This document shows, one piece after another, positions 33,762 through 42,869 of a stretch of DNA of 64,000 nt. This DNA is from Oscillospiraceae bacterium. GTDB taxonomy: Bacteria > Bacillota > Clostridia > Oscillospirales > Oscillospiraceae. The stretch covers positions 1-64,000 of the forward strand of contig JAFSEW010000034.1 of the NCBI GenBank assembly GCA_017435525.1. Direction: 5' to 3'. Positions within the stretch are counted from its first letter, which is position 1; every line of letters starts with the position of its first letter. Made by a program: the position numbers and the translations under genes. The notes below the pieces were generated by a model, which was not told the origin of the DNA, made no database searches, and saw nothing but the letters and a program-made list of their open reading frames with translations.

Positions 33762-34379
33762 ATGGAAAAGAAAATTATTACCATCAGCCGTGAGTTTGGC
33801 AGCGGCGGCCGCAGCGTTGGCCGTATGGTAGCGGAAAATCTGGGTATTCCTTTCTATGATAAAGAGCTTGTGGATCAGGTGGCTCTGGAATCCGGCTTTG
33901 CCCCCACCTTTGTGGAAGAGCATGGCGAGCATGCCCCCGGCAGAAGCCTGTTCTCTTATGCCTTTGCCCCCCAGGGTGTTCCCGGCATTATGAACGGCAT
34001 GTCCACTGCAGACTTCCTGTGGAATATTCAGTGCAGCGTCATCCTGCAGCTGGCAGAAAAAGGCCCCTGTGTCATCGTCGGCCGCAACGCAGACTACATC
34101 CTGAAGGATCGGGAAGATACCCTGCATGTTTACATCCATGCGGATATGGATTACCGGGCTGACCGTATCGTACGCCTGTACGGCGAATCCGAGAAGAGCC
34201 CCGAGACCCGTCTGAAGGAAAAGGATAAGCGCCGCCATGTGAACTACCAGCACTACACCGGCAGAGTTTGGGGCACCGCCCAGAACTATGACCTCTGCCT
34301 GAACAGCGGCACCGTAGGCGTGGAAGAATGCGCCAGAATCATCACCAAGATTGTGGAAGATTCCAAGAAATACGAATAA
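33762..34379 (+). CDS. Cytidylate-kinase-like family protein
   Basis: 205 residues. Begins KIITISREFGSGGRSVGRMVAENLGIPFYDKELV, the P-loop variant (SREFGSGG) of the cytidylate kinase-like family, followed by a mid-region VIVGRNADYIL and the lid/arginine segment RLKEKDKRRHVNYQHYTG. It differs from housekeeping Cmk, so the substrate may be another nucleotide or small molecule. A caaggaggtctctct site and a consensus promoter precede it; it is a single-gene unit ending at a strong terminator. Confidence 0.9.
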   Translation: MEKKIITISREFGSGGRSVGRMVAENLGIPFYDKELVDQVALESGFAPTFVEEHGEHAPGRSLFSYAFAPQGVPGIMNGMSTADFLWNIQCSVILQLAEKGPCVIVGRNADYILKDREDTLHVYIHADMDYRADRIVRLYGESEKSPETRLKEKDKRRHVNYQHYTGRVWGTAQNYDLCLNSGTVGVEECARIITKIVEDSKKYE

Positions 34380-34420
34380 TCTCTGTTCCATAGTTTAATG
34401 TAGAATATTGAACACAGATA

Positions 34421-34463
34421 GAAGCCCTCCATTTCCGCGCCTACGGAAGTGGAGGGCTTTCGC
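34421..34463. terminator. Terminator between cytidylate-kinase-like gene and mcrC
   Basis: Stem gccctccatttccg / cggaagtggagggc around cgccta, followed by ttt; the two genes converge. Confidence 0.82.
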
Positions 34464-34474
34464 ATATATGAACT

Positions 34475-35557
34475 TTATTTCTTAACATGAAAACAAGCGT
34501 GCACACAAAAATGATTCTCGGCAATTTCATCCAGCTGTTTGGCTATGCTGGAGAATGGCAAATTCAAATCCAGGGTCTTTACGCTGATTTGATTTCCACC
34601 CATGGGAAATATGCAGTCTGGTGTGATGCTCTCCTGGGTTTTTGCATACAGAAGCATACCGGAGACACTACCTGTTTTCTTTCGATCATGGTTTTTAACA
34701 TAGGTAAAAATCTGATACAGATTATTGGAGTGAAGCGTGTAGCTGTCATACTGCTTTTGCATGGTTTTGCCGTAATACTTTGTGTCAATGATCAGCGTTT
34801 TCTCCTTACACCGCAGGAAAATATCTGTCTGCATCACCGGAAGGAATCGGATCATTGCATCATCGGCATCCTCGTCCAGATTCCACTTGACCTGTGCAGA
34901 TTTTGCTTCATCCAGATAAGTATGATGCTGCTTGTAGTATTCCAACACAAACCGCTCATATAGGCGAGCCATGTGTTCATCGGAAAATGCTGCCATTTTG
35001 TAGGTACCTTGTTCTGTTGTCTGCAGCATACCGTCCAAAACAAAGTAGCAGATATTGATCAGCATTTCATAGTTCCGATTGCTTCGTTGGTATCGCAGCG
35101 TGTTCCAGCGGATTGCAGAGGGTTCCAAAACATCCACTTCTGAAAAGAACAGCATAACCTGCCGCAACGCTGCTTTGCGTTCAGCCTTCACGGATGGTTC
35201 ATTAATCAGCACCACTGCCGTAGTTTTCAGAATTTGATTGAAGATGTTATTCACCGATAGCTCATCAAATTCACAGGCAAGGAGCTGTTTATGCTGAATC
35301 CGGTTGCGTATTGTTCCGTGAATATCCAGCTTGCCACGAAGCAAGGAAAGATTCTCGTTTTGGGTGATATACTCCCGATGCAAACCTTGTTTAAGCTGCT
35401 GCGAAATACCCTTGGATAGTATCGCAGCAAACAAGTCTTGAATCTGCTCAAACTCCTCGGATGCAACCTCCTCGTAATTATTCTGCCTCAAAACCTGGAA
35501 AGCATAGGTGAGCATATAGTAGATATTCCGGATCAGAATGCCTTTATCATTCGTCAT
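34475..35557 (-). CDS. mcrC: McrC-type component of a type IV restriction system
   Basis: 360 residues from the ATG at 35555-35557; it overlaps mcrB by 11 bases. McrC is the nuclease partner that stimulates the McrB GTPase and cuts methylated DNA. The N-terminus KGILIRNIYYMLTYAFQVL is the McrBC 5-methylcytosine restriction signature, a middle region carries LRGKLDI and FDELSVNNIFNQILKT, and the PD-(D/E)xK nuclease core is MQTDIFLRCKEKTLIIDTKYYGK (D...D-x-K). It is AT-richer than flanking genes, consistent with horizontal acquisition. Confidence 0.93.
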   Translation of the reverse strand: MTNDKGILIRNIYYMLTYAFQVLRQNNYEEVASEEFEQIQDLFAAILSKGISQQLKQGLHREYITQNENLSLLRGKLDIHGTIRNRIQHKQLLACEFDELSVNNIFNQILKTTAVVLINEPSVKAERKAALRQVMLFFSEVDVLEPSAIRWNTLRYQRSNRNYEMLINICYFVLDGMLQTTEQGTYKMAAFSDEHMARLYERFVLEYYKQHHTYLDEAKSAQVKWNLDEDADDAMIRFLPVMQTDIFLRCKEKTLIIDTKYYGKTMQKQYDSYTLHSNNLYQIFTYVKNHDRKKTGSVSGMLLYAKTQESITPDCIFPMGGNQISVKTLDLNLPFSSIAKQLDEIAENHFCVHACFHVKK

Positions 35558-37970
35558 GGAACACACCACTCAATCGATTTTCCCACTGTTGCACTTTCTG
35601 CTTATCATCAAACCAGTATTCCTGGAGCATGGGGATGATGTCGAAGTTTACAACTTCACGCATCCATTCCTCGGTACACTCCGTCTGTCCGCAGAAATAG
35701 CTATGGCCGATACAGAAACCTTCGCCAAGGGAATTATCCTGCTTGATAGTACGGTTCAAATCCTTAACCGTTTCGATCAGTGTATCAAAGGTTTCGTTCT
35801 TCAAAGATGCTTGATATGCACGGAAGCCTTCGGAGTTAAAACCGGGTTCCATGGGGAAGAAGCTGAATCTTCTGCGCAACGCATAGTCGATCATGGCAAG
35901 GCTCCGGTCAGCCGTATTCATCATGCCGATGATGTAAAGCTTGGGTGGAATACTGAACGGCAAACCATTGGCAGACAGCGTAACCTCGGTGTCGCGGTAA
36001 TCCTTCTCCATGAGCATCAACAACTCACCAAAGATCTTGCTCATATTACCACGGTTGATCTCATCGATGATGAAGAAATACTCCTGTTCGGGATGATCCT
36101 TGGCTGTTTTGCAGAACTGATAGAACACACCGTCCGTCAGCTTGAATCCGTTTTCATTTGGCTTGTATCCCATAACAAAATCTTCGTAAGAATAATTTTG
36201 ATGGAACTGAACGAATTTGATTCGGGATTCATCCTTGACACCCATCATGGAGTAAGCCAGTCGCTTTGCAGCAAAGGTCTTGCCAACACCGGGTGCGCCC
36301 TGCAAAATCAGATTCCGCTTATTACGCAGCAGAGATACCAGTGTATCGTAACGCTGCTCAGTCATATACACTTGATTCAAGAAATCTTCCTTTGTGTAAG
36401 CATCAAGTGTTTCAGGTTTTGTCGGCAAAGGATTGACTTCACGAATCATATCCATGATGAAATCAAATTCGCCCTTTGTCAGCTTAAACAGACTGCCCTG
36501 GGGCGATACAAAATACTCCATGCGCTCCAGTTCGGGGCAAACCTTGAGTGTCAAATAATCAATGGGGTTGTTCAGACTTTCGAGCTTCTCAAAATACAGA
36601 TTCTCTCCATCGTTTGCTCTGGAAATCCGGGCAATTGCAACCACCTGTTTTACAGGGTGGGACTCGTAACCGATCACAATATCCCCGGCTTTTGCATCCA
36701 GGAAGTTTTGGAAAATGCGGCGCTTGTTGCCGTTATCGTTATACAGTGTGTAGCTCTGCTCTGCACCCACGGAAATATTGGAAAAGCTCCAAATGCTGGG
36801 ATTTGCATTCAGCCACCAGTAGCCTTGAACTACACTTGTTTCTTGCTCAGTAGGAGAGAAGTAGAGATCAACATCAGACAGATCGACTTGATCCAGTGCT
36901 TCGCTCAGTTCATCCCGGAGCTTCCAAATGAATGTGCCATCGGTTGCAGCATCTGCGTTCTTACCTAAATACAGAATTGGCCACCACCGGGAATCTCCTG
37001 CATCCCGGTGCATAACCGGACAACCCGTTTTTTCTGCAATTCTCTTTGCAAGACTAGAAGAACCAGAATTATAGAAGTTGACGCTTTCACCATATTTCAC
37101 AGCCAACTGCTTGCAAGTCGCAGCACCACCATAATCCTTCATTCGCTTCATAATCTGTAAGCTGGATGCAGTGAAAACTTCCTTGTCTTGAAGCAGATCC
37201 ACCCATTGCTGAACGGTTAAGCCCGGGGTGTAATCAGTGGGGAACCATTCACTTTTATCTTCGGATTGATTGTAGTAATGCGTAGCAAAATAAGCGAGGT
37301 CAAATGTCATTGTTTTTAATTCAGGATCAGGATAACAATTGTTTGTGAGATTGCGATCTAGCATCTCCCTCAATTCGAGATCTTTTTTTAGTTCTTCGCA
37401 AACAGAATCAAAAAAGCTAAAGGCACGAACCAAGTTTTCCGGAGAAGAAGTCCGCTTGGGGACGAAAGTGCTGTTCATCGCTTTGGCAAGCCCAAGGCAC
37501 TCCGAATGCTTATAGATGTAGTATTTATCGGGATAGCGGAGCCATAGATACACGCTGATCGCATTAGTGTTCTGATAATGATTCTTCCACTCATCCGGGT
37601 TGCGATTTGCTCTCAAATCTTCCGCAAATTCCCGGAAAGCCTCAACTCTTTCTTCCAAACCTTTTGACTCATCATAAAGGTTTATGAACGCGGCCCTAAC
37701 TGCTTCGGCATCAACTTCAGCAAATTCCAATATCATTTTCTTTGCAAAGAAATAACCAGAAGCGAGAAGTCCATAGGTTTTGGAAAGGGATTTCTCCAGC
37801 ATCTCCTTGAAATCGGGAGCATTGATATTCCAGTGCATTTGAAAGTGCTTAATTGCTTCCCATTTGAACTTTTCTTGGTCTTCACCGCTGAAACGCTGGG
37901 GGAAGTATTTCTTGTATTCTGAAATAATATCCGCTAGACAATCCTTTAAGTACACAACTGTCACTCCCAT
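35547..37970 (-). CDS. mcrB: McrB-type AAA+ GTPase with EVE domain
   Basis: About 807 residues. The motor of a type IV system that recognises modified cytosine DNA. Order: an N-terminal helical region of unknown fold (~1-230); a winged-helix-like segment (VQQWVDLLQDK...GGAATCKQLAVKYG); an EVE (PUA-like) modified-base reader (~385-460: GYWWLNANPSIWSF, RIFQNFLDAKAGDIVIGYES); and the AAA+ GTPase with Walker A LQGAPGVGKT, FHQNYSYEDFV, Walker B FIIDEINRGN and the MNTADRS motif. The start is uncertain: ATG 37968-37970 has no ribosome site, while GTG 37953-37955 has gggag eight bases upstream. AT-rich N-terminal half. Confidence 0.92.
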   Translation of the reverse strand: MGVTVVYLKDCLADIISEYKKYFPQRFSGEDQEKFKWEAIKHFQMHWNINAPDFKEMLEKSLSKTYGLLASGYFFAKKMILEFAEVDAEAVRAAFINLYDESKGLEERVEAFREFAEDLRANRNPDEWKNHYQNTNAISVYLWLRYPDKYYIYKHSECLGLAKAMNSTFVPKRTSSPENLVRAFSFFDSVCEELKKDLELREMLDRNLTNNCYPDPELKTMTFDLAYFATHYYNQSEDKSEWFPTDYTPGLTVQQWVDLLQDKEVFTASSLQIMKRMKDYGGAATCKQLAVKYGESVNFYNSGSSSLAKRIAEKTGCPVMHRDAGDSRWWPILYLGKNADAATDGTFIWKLRDELSEALDQVDLSDVDLYFSPTEQETSVVQGYWWLNANPSIWSFSNISVGAEQSYTLYNDNGNKRRIFQNFLDAKAGDIVIGYESHPVKQVVAIARISRANDGENLYFEKLESLNNPIDYLTLKVCPELERMEYFVSPQGSLFKLTKGEFDFIMDMIREVNPLPTKPETLDAYTKEDFLNQVYMTEQRYDTLVSLLRNKRNLILQGAPGVGKTFAAKRLAYSMMGVKDESRIKFVQFHQNYSYEDFVMGYKPNENGFKLTDGVFYQFCKTAKDHPEQEYFFIIDEINRGNMSKIFGELLMLMEKDYRDTEVTLSANGLPFSIPPKLYIIGMMNTADRSLAMIDYALRRRFSFFPMEPGFNSEGFRAYQASLKNETFDTLIETVKDLNRTIKQDNSLGEGFCIGHSYFCGQTECTEEWMREVVNFDIIPMLQEYWFDDKQKVQQWENRLSGVFHDE

Positions 37971-38002
37971 CAAAAATTAAGTTTTTACTGCTTATGCACT
38001 TA

Positions 38003-38030
38003 ATTCTATCACAAATGACGATTTTTGCAA
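38003..38030 (-). promoter_or_regulatory. Promoter of mcrBC
   Basis: Minus-strand TTGCAA (38025-38030), 16 bases, TAGAAT (38003-38008), with TG just before the -10 (extended). Confidence 0.65.
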
Positions 38031-38093
38031 CAGCACTCTTGTTCTATCGACCTAATTCCCCAATAATTTAGCAGTATTGTCAATGTAGGATAA

Positions 38094-38126
38094 AACTCCC
38101 GCAGCTCCAAGGAGCTGCGGGAGTGC
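38094..38126 (-). terminator. Terminator after the aminotransferase gene
   Basis: Stem actcccgcagctcc / ggagctgcgggagt; minus strand runs into tttat. Confidence 0.85.
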
Positions 38127-38129
38127 TTT

Positions 38130-39293
38130 TTACAGTTTGGCGCAGAATTCGCGAATGCGGCGAATGGCTTCCACGATATCCTCTGTCTTTGCGGTGTAGG
38201 CCATGCGGATAAAGCCCTCGCCTACGCTGCCAAAGGCACTGCCGGGAACGCAGACCACATGGGCTTCTTCCAGCAGGCGGTCACAGAAGGTTTTGCTGTC
38301 CAGGCCGAAGGAACTGATGTCCGGGAACATGTAGAAGGCACCCTTGGGCTCAGAGAACTTGATACCGGGGATCTTCTTCAGTTCGGCAATAGCCACTTCC
38401 CGTCTTTCCCGGAACACTTCCCGCAGGCCTTCGGTCAATTCCCGATGCTCCAGGGCATAGGTGGCGGCATACTGGGCGGCGGCGTTAACGCCGGAGATAA
38501 AGTTTTCCTGGCACTTGGCCATGCGGTCGATCAGGGCTTCCGGACCTGCAGCATAACCTACACGCCAGCCGCACATGGCATAGGCCTTGGACAGGCTGTT
38601 CACCACCACGGTACGATCCCGCATACCGGGGAAGGTGGAAATGGAAACAGCCTCAGCATCTTCGAAGATCAGGGTGTTATACACTTCATCGGAGATCACC
38701 AGCAGATCCAGCTCGCAGGCTACCTGGGCAATCTCTTCCAGGTTCTTCCGGGTAAGTACATGGCCGGTGGGGTTATTGGGGCTGTTGATCAGCAGGGCCT
38801 TGGTCTTGCCGGGGACGAAGTTATCCCGGATGGTCTGGGGGTCCAGGTAGAAGCCTTTTTCCGGGTCGGTGGGCAGCTTTACCGCCACGCCGCCACAGTA
38901 CTTGATCTGGGCAGCATAGTTCAGCCACTGGGGATTCTGGATCATAATATGGTCACCGGGCTCGATGAGAATGCTCATCAGCAGATGCAGGGCATTCATG
39001 GCGCCGTTGGTAATCATGATCTCATGGGGGGCATACATGCCAGAAACCGGCAGGCCATACTTGGACACTGCTTCCCGGAGCATGGGCAGGCCTGCATTGG
39101 GAGTATAGTGGGTGTAGCCGCTGCTCAGGGCTTCCTTGGCGGCTTCAATAATGGGGGCCGGGGTATCCAGGTCAGGCTCGCCGATACCCATGCTGATCAC
39201 ATTCTCCATGGTGCGGGCCTTATCGAACATAGCGCGGATGGCACCCTGCTTCAGGGCAAATGCTTTCTGATTCAGTCTGTTTTCGCCGTTCAT
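38130..39293 (-). CDS. Class I/II PLP-dependent aminotransferase
   Basis: 387 residues, fold type I aspartate-aminotransferase family. Features: SMGIGEPDLDTP (substrate loop), GYTHYTPNAGLPMLREAV, the ITNGAMNALHLL PLP-phosphate site, LINSPNNPTGHVL, VISDEVYNTLIF, and the Schiff-base lysine in VVNSLSKAYAMCGWRVGY, with the C-terminal Arg in GFIRMAYT binding the substrate carboxylate. It is downstream of an M20 amidohydrolase and an Lrp regulator, so it probably acts in amino-acid catabolism or salvage. Exact amino donor unknown. An aacaggaggcaatcggt site precedes the ATG. Confidence 0.93.
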   Translation of the reverse strand: MNGENRLNQKAFALKQGAIRAMFDKARTMENVISMGIGEPDLDTPAPIIEAAKEALSSGYTHYTPNAGLPMLREAVSKYGLPVSGMYAPHEIMITNGAMNALHLLMSILIEPGDHIMIQNPQWLNYAAQIKYCGGVAVKLPTDPEKGFYLDPQTIRDNFVPGKTKALLINSPNNPTGHVLTRKNLEEIAQVACELDLLVISDEVYNTLIFEDAEAVSISTFPGMRDRTVVVNSLSKAYAMCGWRVGYAAGPEALIDRMAKCQENFISGVNAAAQYAATYALEHRELTEGLREVFRERREVAIAELKKIPGIKFSEPKGAFYMFPDISSFGLDSKTFCDRLLEEAHVVCVPGSAFGSVGEGFIRMAYTAKTEDIVEAIRRIREFCAKL

Positions 39294-39308
39294 ACCGATT
39301 GCCTCCTG

Positions 39309-40460
39309 TTATTTATATTCCAGAGCGAAGTTTACAAAGGCAAGAAGCGCAGCCTTCATGCCCTCTTCATTGATACGGAATTTGGGATTATGGGCTGTTT
39401 CCACAATGCCCTTTGTAATATCGCCACTGCCGTAGCGGAACAGAACACCGGGAACCTCCCGCAGGAACCAGGCAAAGTCTTCAGAGCTGTTTCTGCGGGG
39501 AACATACTGCAGCTTGATACCGTCCAGCTTTTCCACGACGCCGCAAAGCTTCTCAACCAGCTTTTCATCGTTGCGTACCGCCACAGCGCTGATCTTCCAC
39601 TCCAGCTCGTATCTGCCGCCGAAGCGCTGTGCGATCTCACGGCAAATTTCCTCTGCCTTGGCCATAACCCGCAGGGCAAAGGGCTCATCGAAGAAGCGGA
39701 AAGAAATCTGCTGGGTCACTTCATCGCAGATAATGTTGTGAACCTCGCCACCGGTAAACTGACCCACAGACCAGATGTAGGGGCGGTCACCGGCCTCATC
39801 CTTTACCATTTCCTTCAGGCGGGTATAGGACTCCACAGCCATGGCAATGGCGTCGATACCATTCTGGGGAATGGTGGCATGGGCAGATTTACCGTAGAAC
39901 TTCAATTTCATGGGAATGCAGGCAGCCATACAGTCGCCGGGGCAATAGCCAATGGTATTGGGCTGCAGCGGTGCCTCACAGTGGGTAGCAAGGACGGCTT
40001 CCACACCTTCCAGACAGCCGTTATCCACCATCATCTTGGCGCCGCTGAACGCGCACTCCTCACTGGGCTGGAAGAACAGCTTCACATTACAGGGCAGCTC
40101 CGCTTCTTTTGCCTTCAGCACCTTGGCAACCGTCAGCATGATCGCAGTGTGGGAATCGTGGCCACAGGCGTGCATAGCACCTTCGTTTTGGGATTTATAG
40201 GGAACATCCACAGCTTCCGTAATAGGCAGGGCATCCATATCCGCCCGGAAGCCAATGGTAGGCACACCTTCTTTATGACCAATGGTTGCCACAACGCTGC
40301 ACTGGCCGTATTGTTCGGTGTAAGGAATCCCCATAGCATCCAGCTGGGCTTTCACAATGGCAGTGGTCTGCCAAAGCTCAACACCAATTTCCGGACACTG
40401 ATGGAGGGCGCGGTAGGTATCGCACATGTACTGGAACAGTTCCTGGGATACGGTTTTCAT
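39309..40460 (-). CDS. M20-family amidohydrolase (N-acyl amino acid hydrolase type)
   Basis: 383 residues. Metal-dependent hydrolase of the M20D group (aminoacylase, hippurate hydrolase, N-acetyl-diaminopimelate deacetylase). Motifs: LHQCPEIGVEL, GFRADMDALPI (metal Asp), MHACGHDSHTAIML (His and Cys), FFQPSEECAFSGAKMMV with catalytic Glu pair, THCEAPL, and the dimerisation-domain YGKSAHATIPQNGIDAI; C-terminal NSSEDFAWFL. Four-base overlap with the Lrp gene (ATGA) and 15 bases before the aminotransferase gene. The trio suggests release and transamination of an acylated amino acid. Confidence 0.92.
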   Translation of the reverse strand: MKTVSQELFQYMCDTYRALHQCPEIGVELWQTTAIVKAQLDAMGIPYTEQYGQCSVVATIGHKEGVPTIGFRADMDALPITEAVDVPYKSQNEGAMHACGHDSHTAIMLTVAKVLKAKEAELPCNVKLFFQPSEECAFSGAKMMVDNGCLEGVEAVLATHCEAPLQPNTIGYCPGDCMAACIPMKLKFYGKSAHATIPQNGIDAIAMAVESYTRLKEMVKDEAGDRPYIWSVGQFTGGEVHNIICDEVTQQISFRFFDEPFALRVMAKAEEICREIAQRFGGRYELEWKISAVAVRNDEKLVEKLCGVVEKLDGIKLQYVPRRNSSEDFAWFLREVPGVLFRYGSGDITKGIVETAHNPKFRINEEGMKAALLAFVNFALEYK

Positions 40461-40933
40461 AAAGGTGTCTCCTTCCCTTCCTGTAGTGTATCCGGTAAGG
40501 CGGATACATCGTTTTTATATTCCATCATAGTCATCATGGTGTGGCTCTTGGCAACACCGCTGACCTTTTTCAAATGGTTGATTTTCTTCTGCAGCGCTGT
40601 CACATCCGCTGTGCAGACTTTCAGCATATAGTCATACTCGCCGGTAACACCGTAGCACTCCAGAATGTCCGGGTCAGACTGGATATATTCCATCAGCCCC
40701 TCCATGCCGGAAGCATGGCGCAGCACCACCAGAATAAACGCACAAATGGGTTTTCCAACTTTTGCAGGGTCTACCTGAATGGTAAAGCGGCGAATCACGC
40801 CGGATTTCTGCAGCTTCTGAATTCGCTTGTTAATGGCCGGGATTGACAAATTCACCAGCGGTACCATCTCGGTGGCGGTGGCTGCCGCGTTTTGAGAAAG
40901 AATCTGCAAAATTTTCCTATCGATCTGGTCCAT
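40457..40933 (-). CDS. Lrp/AsnC-family transcriptional regulator
   Basis: 158 residues from the ATG at 40931-40933, about 20 bases after the predicted transcript start; aaaggggat precedes it. N-terminal helix-turn-helix: MDQIDRKILQILSQNAAATATEMVPLVNLSIPAINKRIQKLQKSGVIRRF. C-terminal RAM (amino-acid binding) domain: CAFILVVLRHASG, ILECYGVTGEYDYMLKVCT and SHTMMTMMEYKND. It overlaps the M20 gene and likely regulates its own operon in response to an amino acid. Confidence 0.93.
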   Translation of the reverse strand: MDQIDRKILQILSQNAAATATEMVPLVNLSIPAINKRIQKLQKSGVIRRFTIQVDPAKVGKPICAFILVVLRHASGMEGLMEYIQSDPDILECYGVTGEYDYMLKVCTADVTALQKKINHLKKVSGVAKSHTMMTMMEYKNDVSALPDTLQEGKETPL

Positions 40934-40958
40934 AGCAGCATCCCCTTTCCTTGAGGCC

Positions 40959-40987
40959 ATTATAGGATGTCGCGATTCTCATTGCAA
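40959..40987 (-). promoter_or_regulatory. Promoter of the lrp-M20-aminotransferase operon
   Basis: Minus-strand TTGCAA (40982-40987), 17 bases, TATAAT (40959-40964). Confidence 0.8.
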
Positions 40988-41089
40988 GTAATTCATTATT
41001 ATTTTTCAAATATTAAAGTATTTCCAGAATATTCTTTAATTTTGATTGCAGCAAGATTATGCGCCGCAGAATTGCTTTACTTTTTATCG

Positions 41090-41125
41090 CAAAACAGGCC
41101 TTGCATAAGCAAGGCCTGTTTTATG
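41090..41125 (-). terminator. Terminator after the DUF4317 gene
   Basis: Stem aaaacaggccttgc / gcaaggcctgtttt with ataa loop; last terminator of the long block that begins at murB. Confidence 0.88.
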
Positions 41126-42277
41126 TTATAGCGTTGCGGGTTCTTCCTCGCCAATGTGGATGCTGACGCCGTTAACCTCCACATTTTCCTCTGCATTGAT
41201 CAGAATGTACTTCACACCGCCGATGACCCGGGTTTCGATCAGATCGCTGCGGTCCGGTGCCACCTTGATGGAAACATCCGGTGTTTTGATTTCAAACTTT
41301 CTGTTATCAATGATATTCTTGGGATGCAGTTCCGCTTCAAAGCCGAATGTCTCGTCAAAATCCACACTGAACTTGGCCACATGCTGCTCCGAGACGCCAC
41401 TCTGGGTCAGGGCATCCTTCACCTGCTCTTTGGAGATCAGAAGGGGCTCTTTCACTTTACTCTCCTTATGCAGCTCGATGCACTGGCGCAGCTGGTCATG
41501 CACCTGCTGCACGGCTTCCAGATTGCAGTCTTCCCCCAGGCTGTGCATCAGCAGGGCTTCAAAACTCTTCTTCTGCTCAGCAGCAGGCTTGGGCATAGCC
41601 ACATGGAACATGGCATCTATAAATTCATCATGGCCAAGAGCGCTGTCCTTGGTGTAGAAGAGGGCATTATAGATATTGGTAGCCCGGTTATCAAAGGCCG
41701 GGAACAGGAAGCCCAGGGCAGGCGCCGTAGCCACCTGGCTGATGCCGCCATCATGGAACTCTTTATTCTCTGCCACATAGTGCAAATTGGCTTTCGTCTG
41801 TTTCACGGGACATACGGCACAGAGGATATAGGTGTAGGTCTCGTCGGCATTATCGGAATCGCCCATGGCATCATTGGATTTGAAGGGCACATCGTAAGTA
41901 TCGCAGCCTGCCAGGATCAGATAGCCGTCATCCATGGAAACGGTATCGATGATCTTCCGGAAAAACGCATTCCGCAGTTCGTCGTCCTTCAGGGCACAGG
42001 CACGCAGATCCATCAGCAGCTTGTGCTCCGGGCTGTTTGCCACCTGTGCGGTGCGGAAGGTCACATCAATGAGATTCTTACCCACCGTGCCGGAAAGCAC
42101 CCGCTTCATCAGGCCAAAATAGCGGTCCGCCTCGTTCTCCGACATGATGCCGGTAGGCTGACGGAACTGGGCCACAATTTCTTTCTTATCGTTAACATAG
42201 CAGCCAAAAATAGCAGCCATGTTGCTGCGGTCCCGGCGGACTCTGCGCCGGATCTCGCCAATTTCCTTTTCATTCAT
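41126..42277 (-). CDS. DUF4317 domain-containing protein
   Basis: 383 residues; the family is common in Clostridia and has no known role. It starts MNEKEIGEIRRRVRRDRSN and includes GCYVNDKKEIVAQFRQP, DDGYLILAGCDTYDVPFK, YTYILCAVCPVKQTK and LGFLFPAFDNRATNIYNALFYTK. The later third is helical and charged (CIELHKESKVKEPLLISKEQVKDAL). It is cytosolic, without signal peptide or membrane segments. The segment 'DGYLILAGCDTYDVPF' is the recognisable core. Last gene of the murB-to-DUF4317 block; a hairpin (ggcgtgctg / cagcacgcc, 42,312-42,335) without a T-run separates it from pgsA. Confidence 0.85.
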   Translation of the reverse strand: MNEKEIGEIRRRVRRDRSNMAAIFGCYVNDKKEIVAQFRQPTGIMSENEADRYFGLMKRVLSGTVGKNLIDVTFRTAQVANSPEHKLLMDLRACALKDDELRNAFFRKIIDTVSMDDGYLILAGCDTYDVPFKSNDAMGDSDNADETYTYILCAVCPVKQTKANLHYVAENKEFHDGGISQVATAPALGFLFPAFDNRATNIYNALFYTKDSALGHDEFIDAMFHVAMPKPAAEQKKSFEALLMHSLGEDCNLEAVQQVHDQLRQCIELHKESKVKEPLLISKEQVKDALTQSGVSEQHVAKFSVDFDETFGFEAELHPKNIIDNRKFEIKTPDVSIKVAPDRSDLIETRVIGGVKYILINAEENVEVNGVSIHIGEEEPATL

Positions 42278-42335
42278 AGAAACACCTCAGTTTTGCAAAG
42301 AAGCGGCGTGCTGCTTTCACAGCACGCCTGATTGA

Positions 42336-42866
42336 TTAGTCCCACAGGCAATTCCAGTTCTGGATGAAATACTCCACACCGGAATACAGGGTAGTAGCTA
42401 CAATCACGCCGGTAATTGTCCAGCTGAGCCAGGCAACACCGGGGAACGCCATCATGACGCACAGGCCAATCATGGTGCTGGCGGTCTTGACCTTGCCGCT
42501 CTTACCTGCCGCGATCACGGTGCCCTTGGGGGCTGCCACCAGCCGCAGGCCGGTAACGGCGAACTCCCGGGTCAGCACGATCATCAGCGCCCAGGCAGGC
42601 ATCACGCCCCACTCACAGAACATAGCCATGGCAGAAATCACCAGCAGCTTGTCCGCCAGCGGGTCCAGGAACTTGCCGAAGTCACTGACCTGATGATACT
42701 TTCTTGCGATGTAGCCGTCAATAAAGTCGGTGAGGCTGGCAATGATAAACACAGCCAGAGCGCTGAGCATCCAGCCGTTGGCTGCGCCGCCGCTGAGATA
42801 CATCAGCACCATAAACGCCGGAATAAACGCCACGCGCACCAGCGTAATCTTACTTGCAGTTGTCAT
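42336..42866 (-). CDS. pgsA: CDP-diacylglycerol-glycerol-3-phosphate 3-phosphatidyltransferase
   Basis: 176 residues, an integral membrane enzyme making phosphatidylglycerol phosphate. The CDP-alcohol phosphotransferase motif is complete: SLTDFIDGYIARKYHQVSDFGKFLDPLADKLL (D-G-x2-A-R-x8-G-x3-D-x3-D). Helices include VAFIPAFMVLMYLSGG, WMLSALAVFIIASL, VISAMAMFCEWGVMPAWALMIVL and VAWLSWTITGVIVATTLY. It follows rimO by three bases. Confidence 0.95.
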   Translation of the reverse strand: MTTASKITLVRVAFIPAFMVLMYLSGGAANGWMLSALAVFIIASLTDFIDGYIARKYHQVSDFGKFLDPLADKLLVISAMAMFCEWGVMPAWALMIVLTREFAVTGLRLVAAPKGTVIAAGKSGKVKTASTMIGLCVMMAFPGVAWLSWTITGVIVATTLYSGVEYFIQNWNCLWD

Positions 42867-42869
42867 GAT

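Noticed and set aside
34475..37970. McrBC region as part of a larger defence island or prophage.
   Set aside because: Flanking genes are housekeeping genes with normal promoters and terminators. No integrase, tRNA attachment site or direct repeats were seen.
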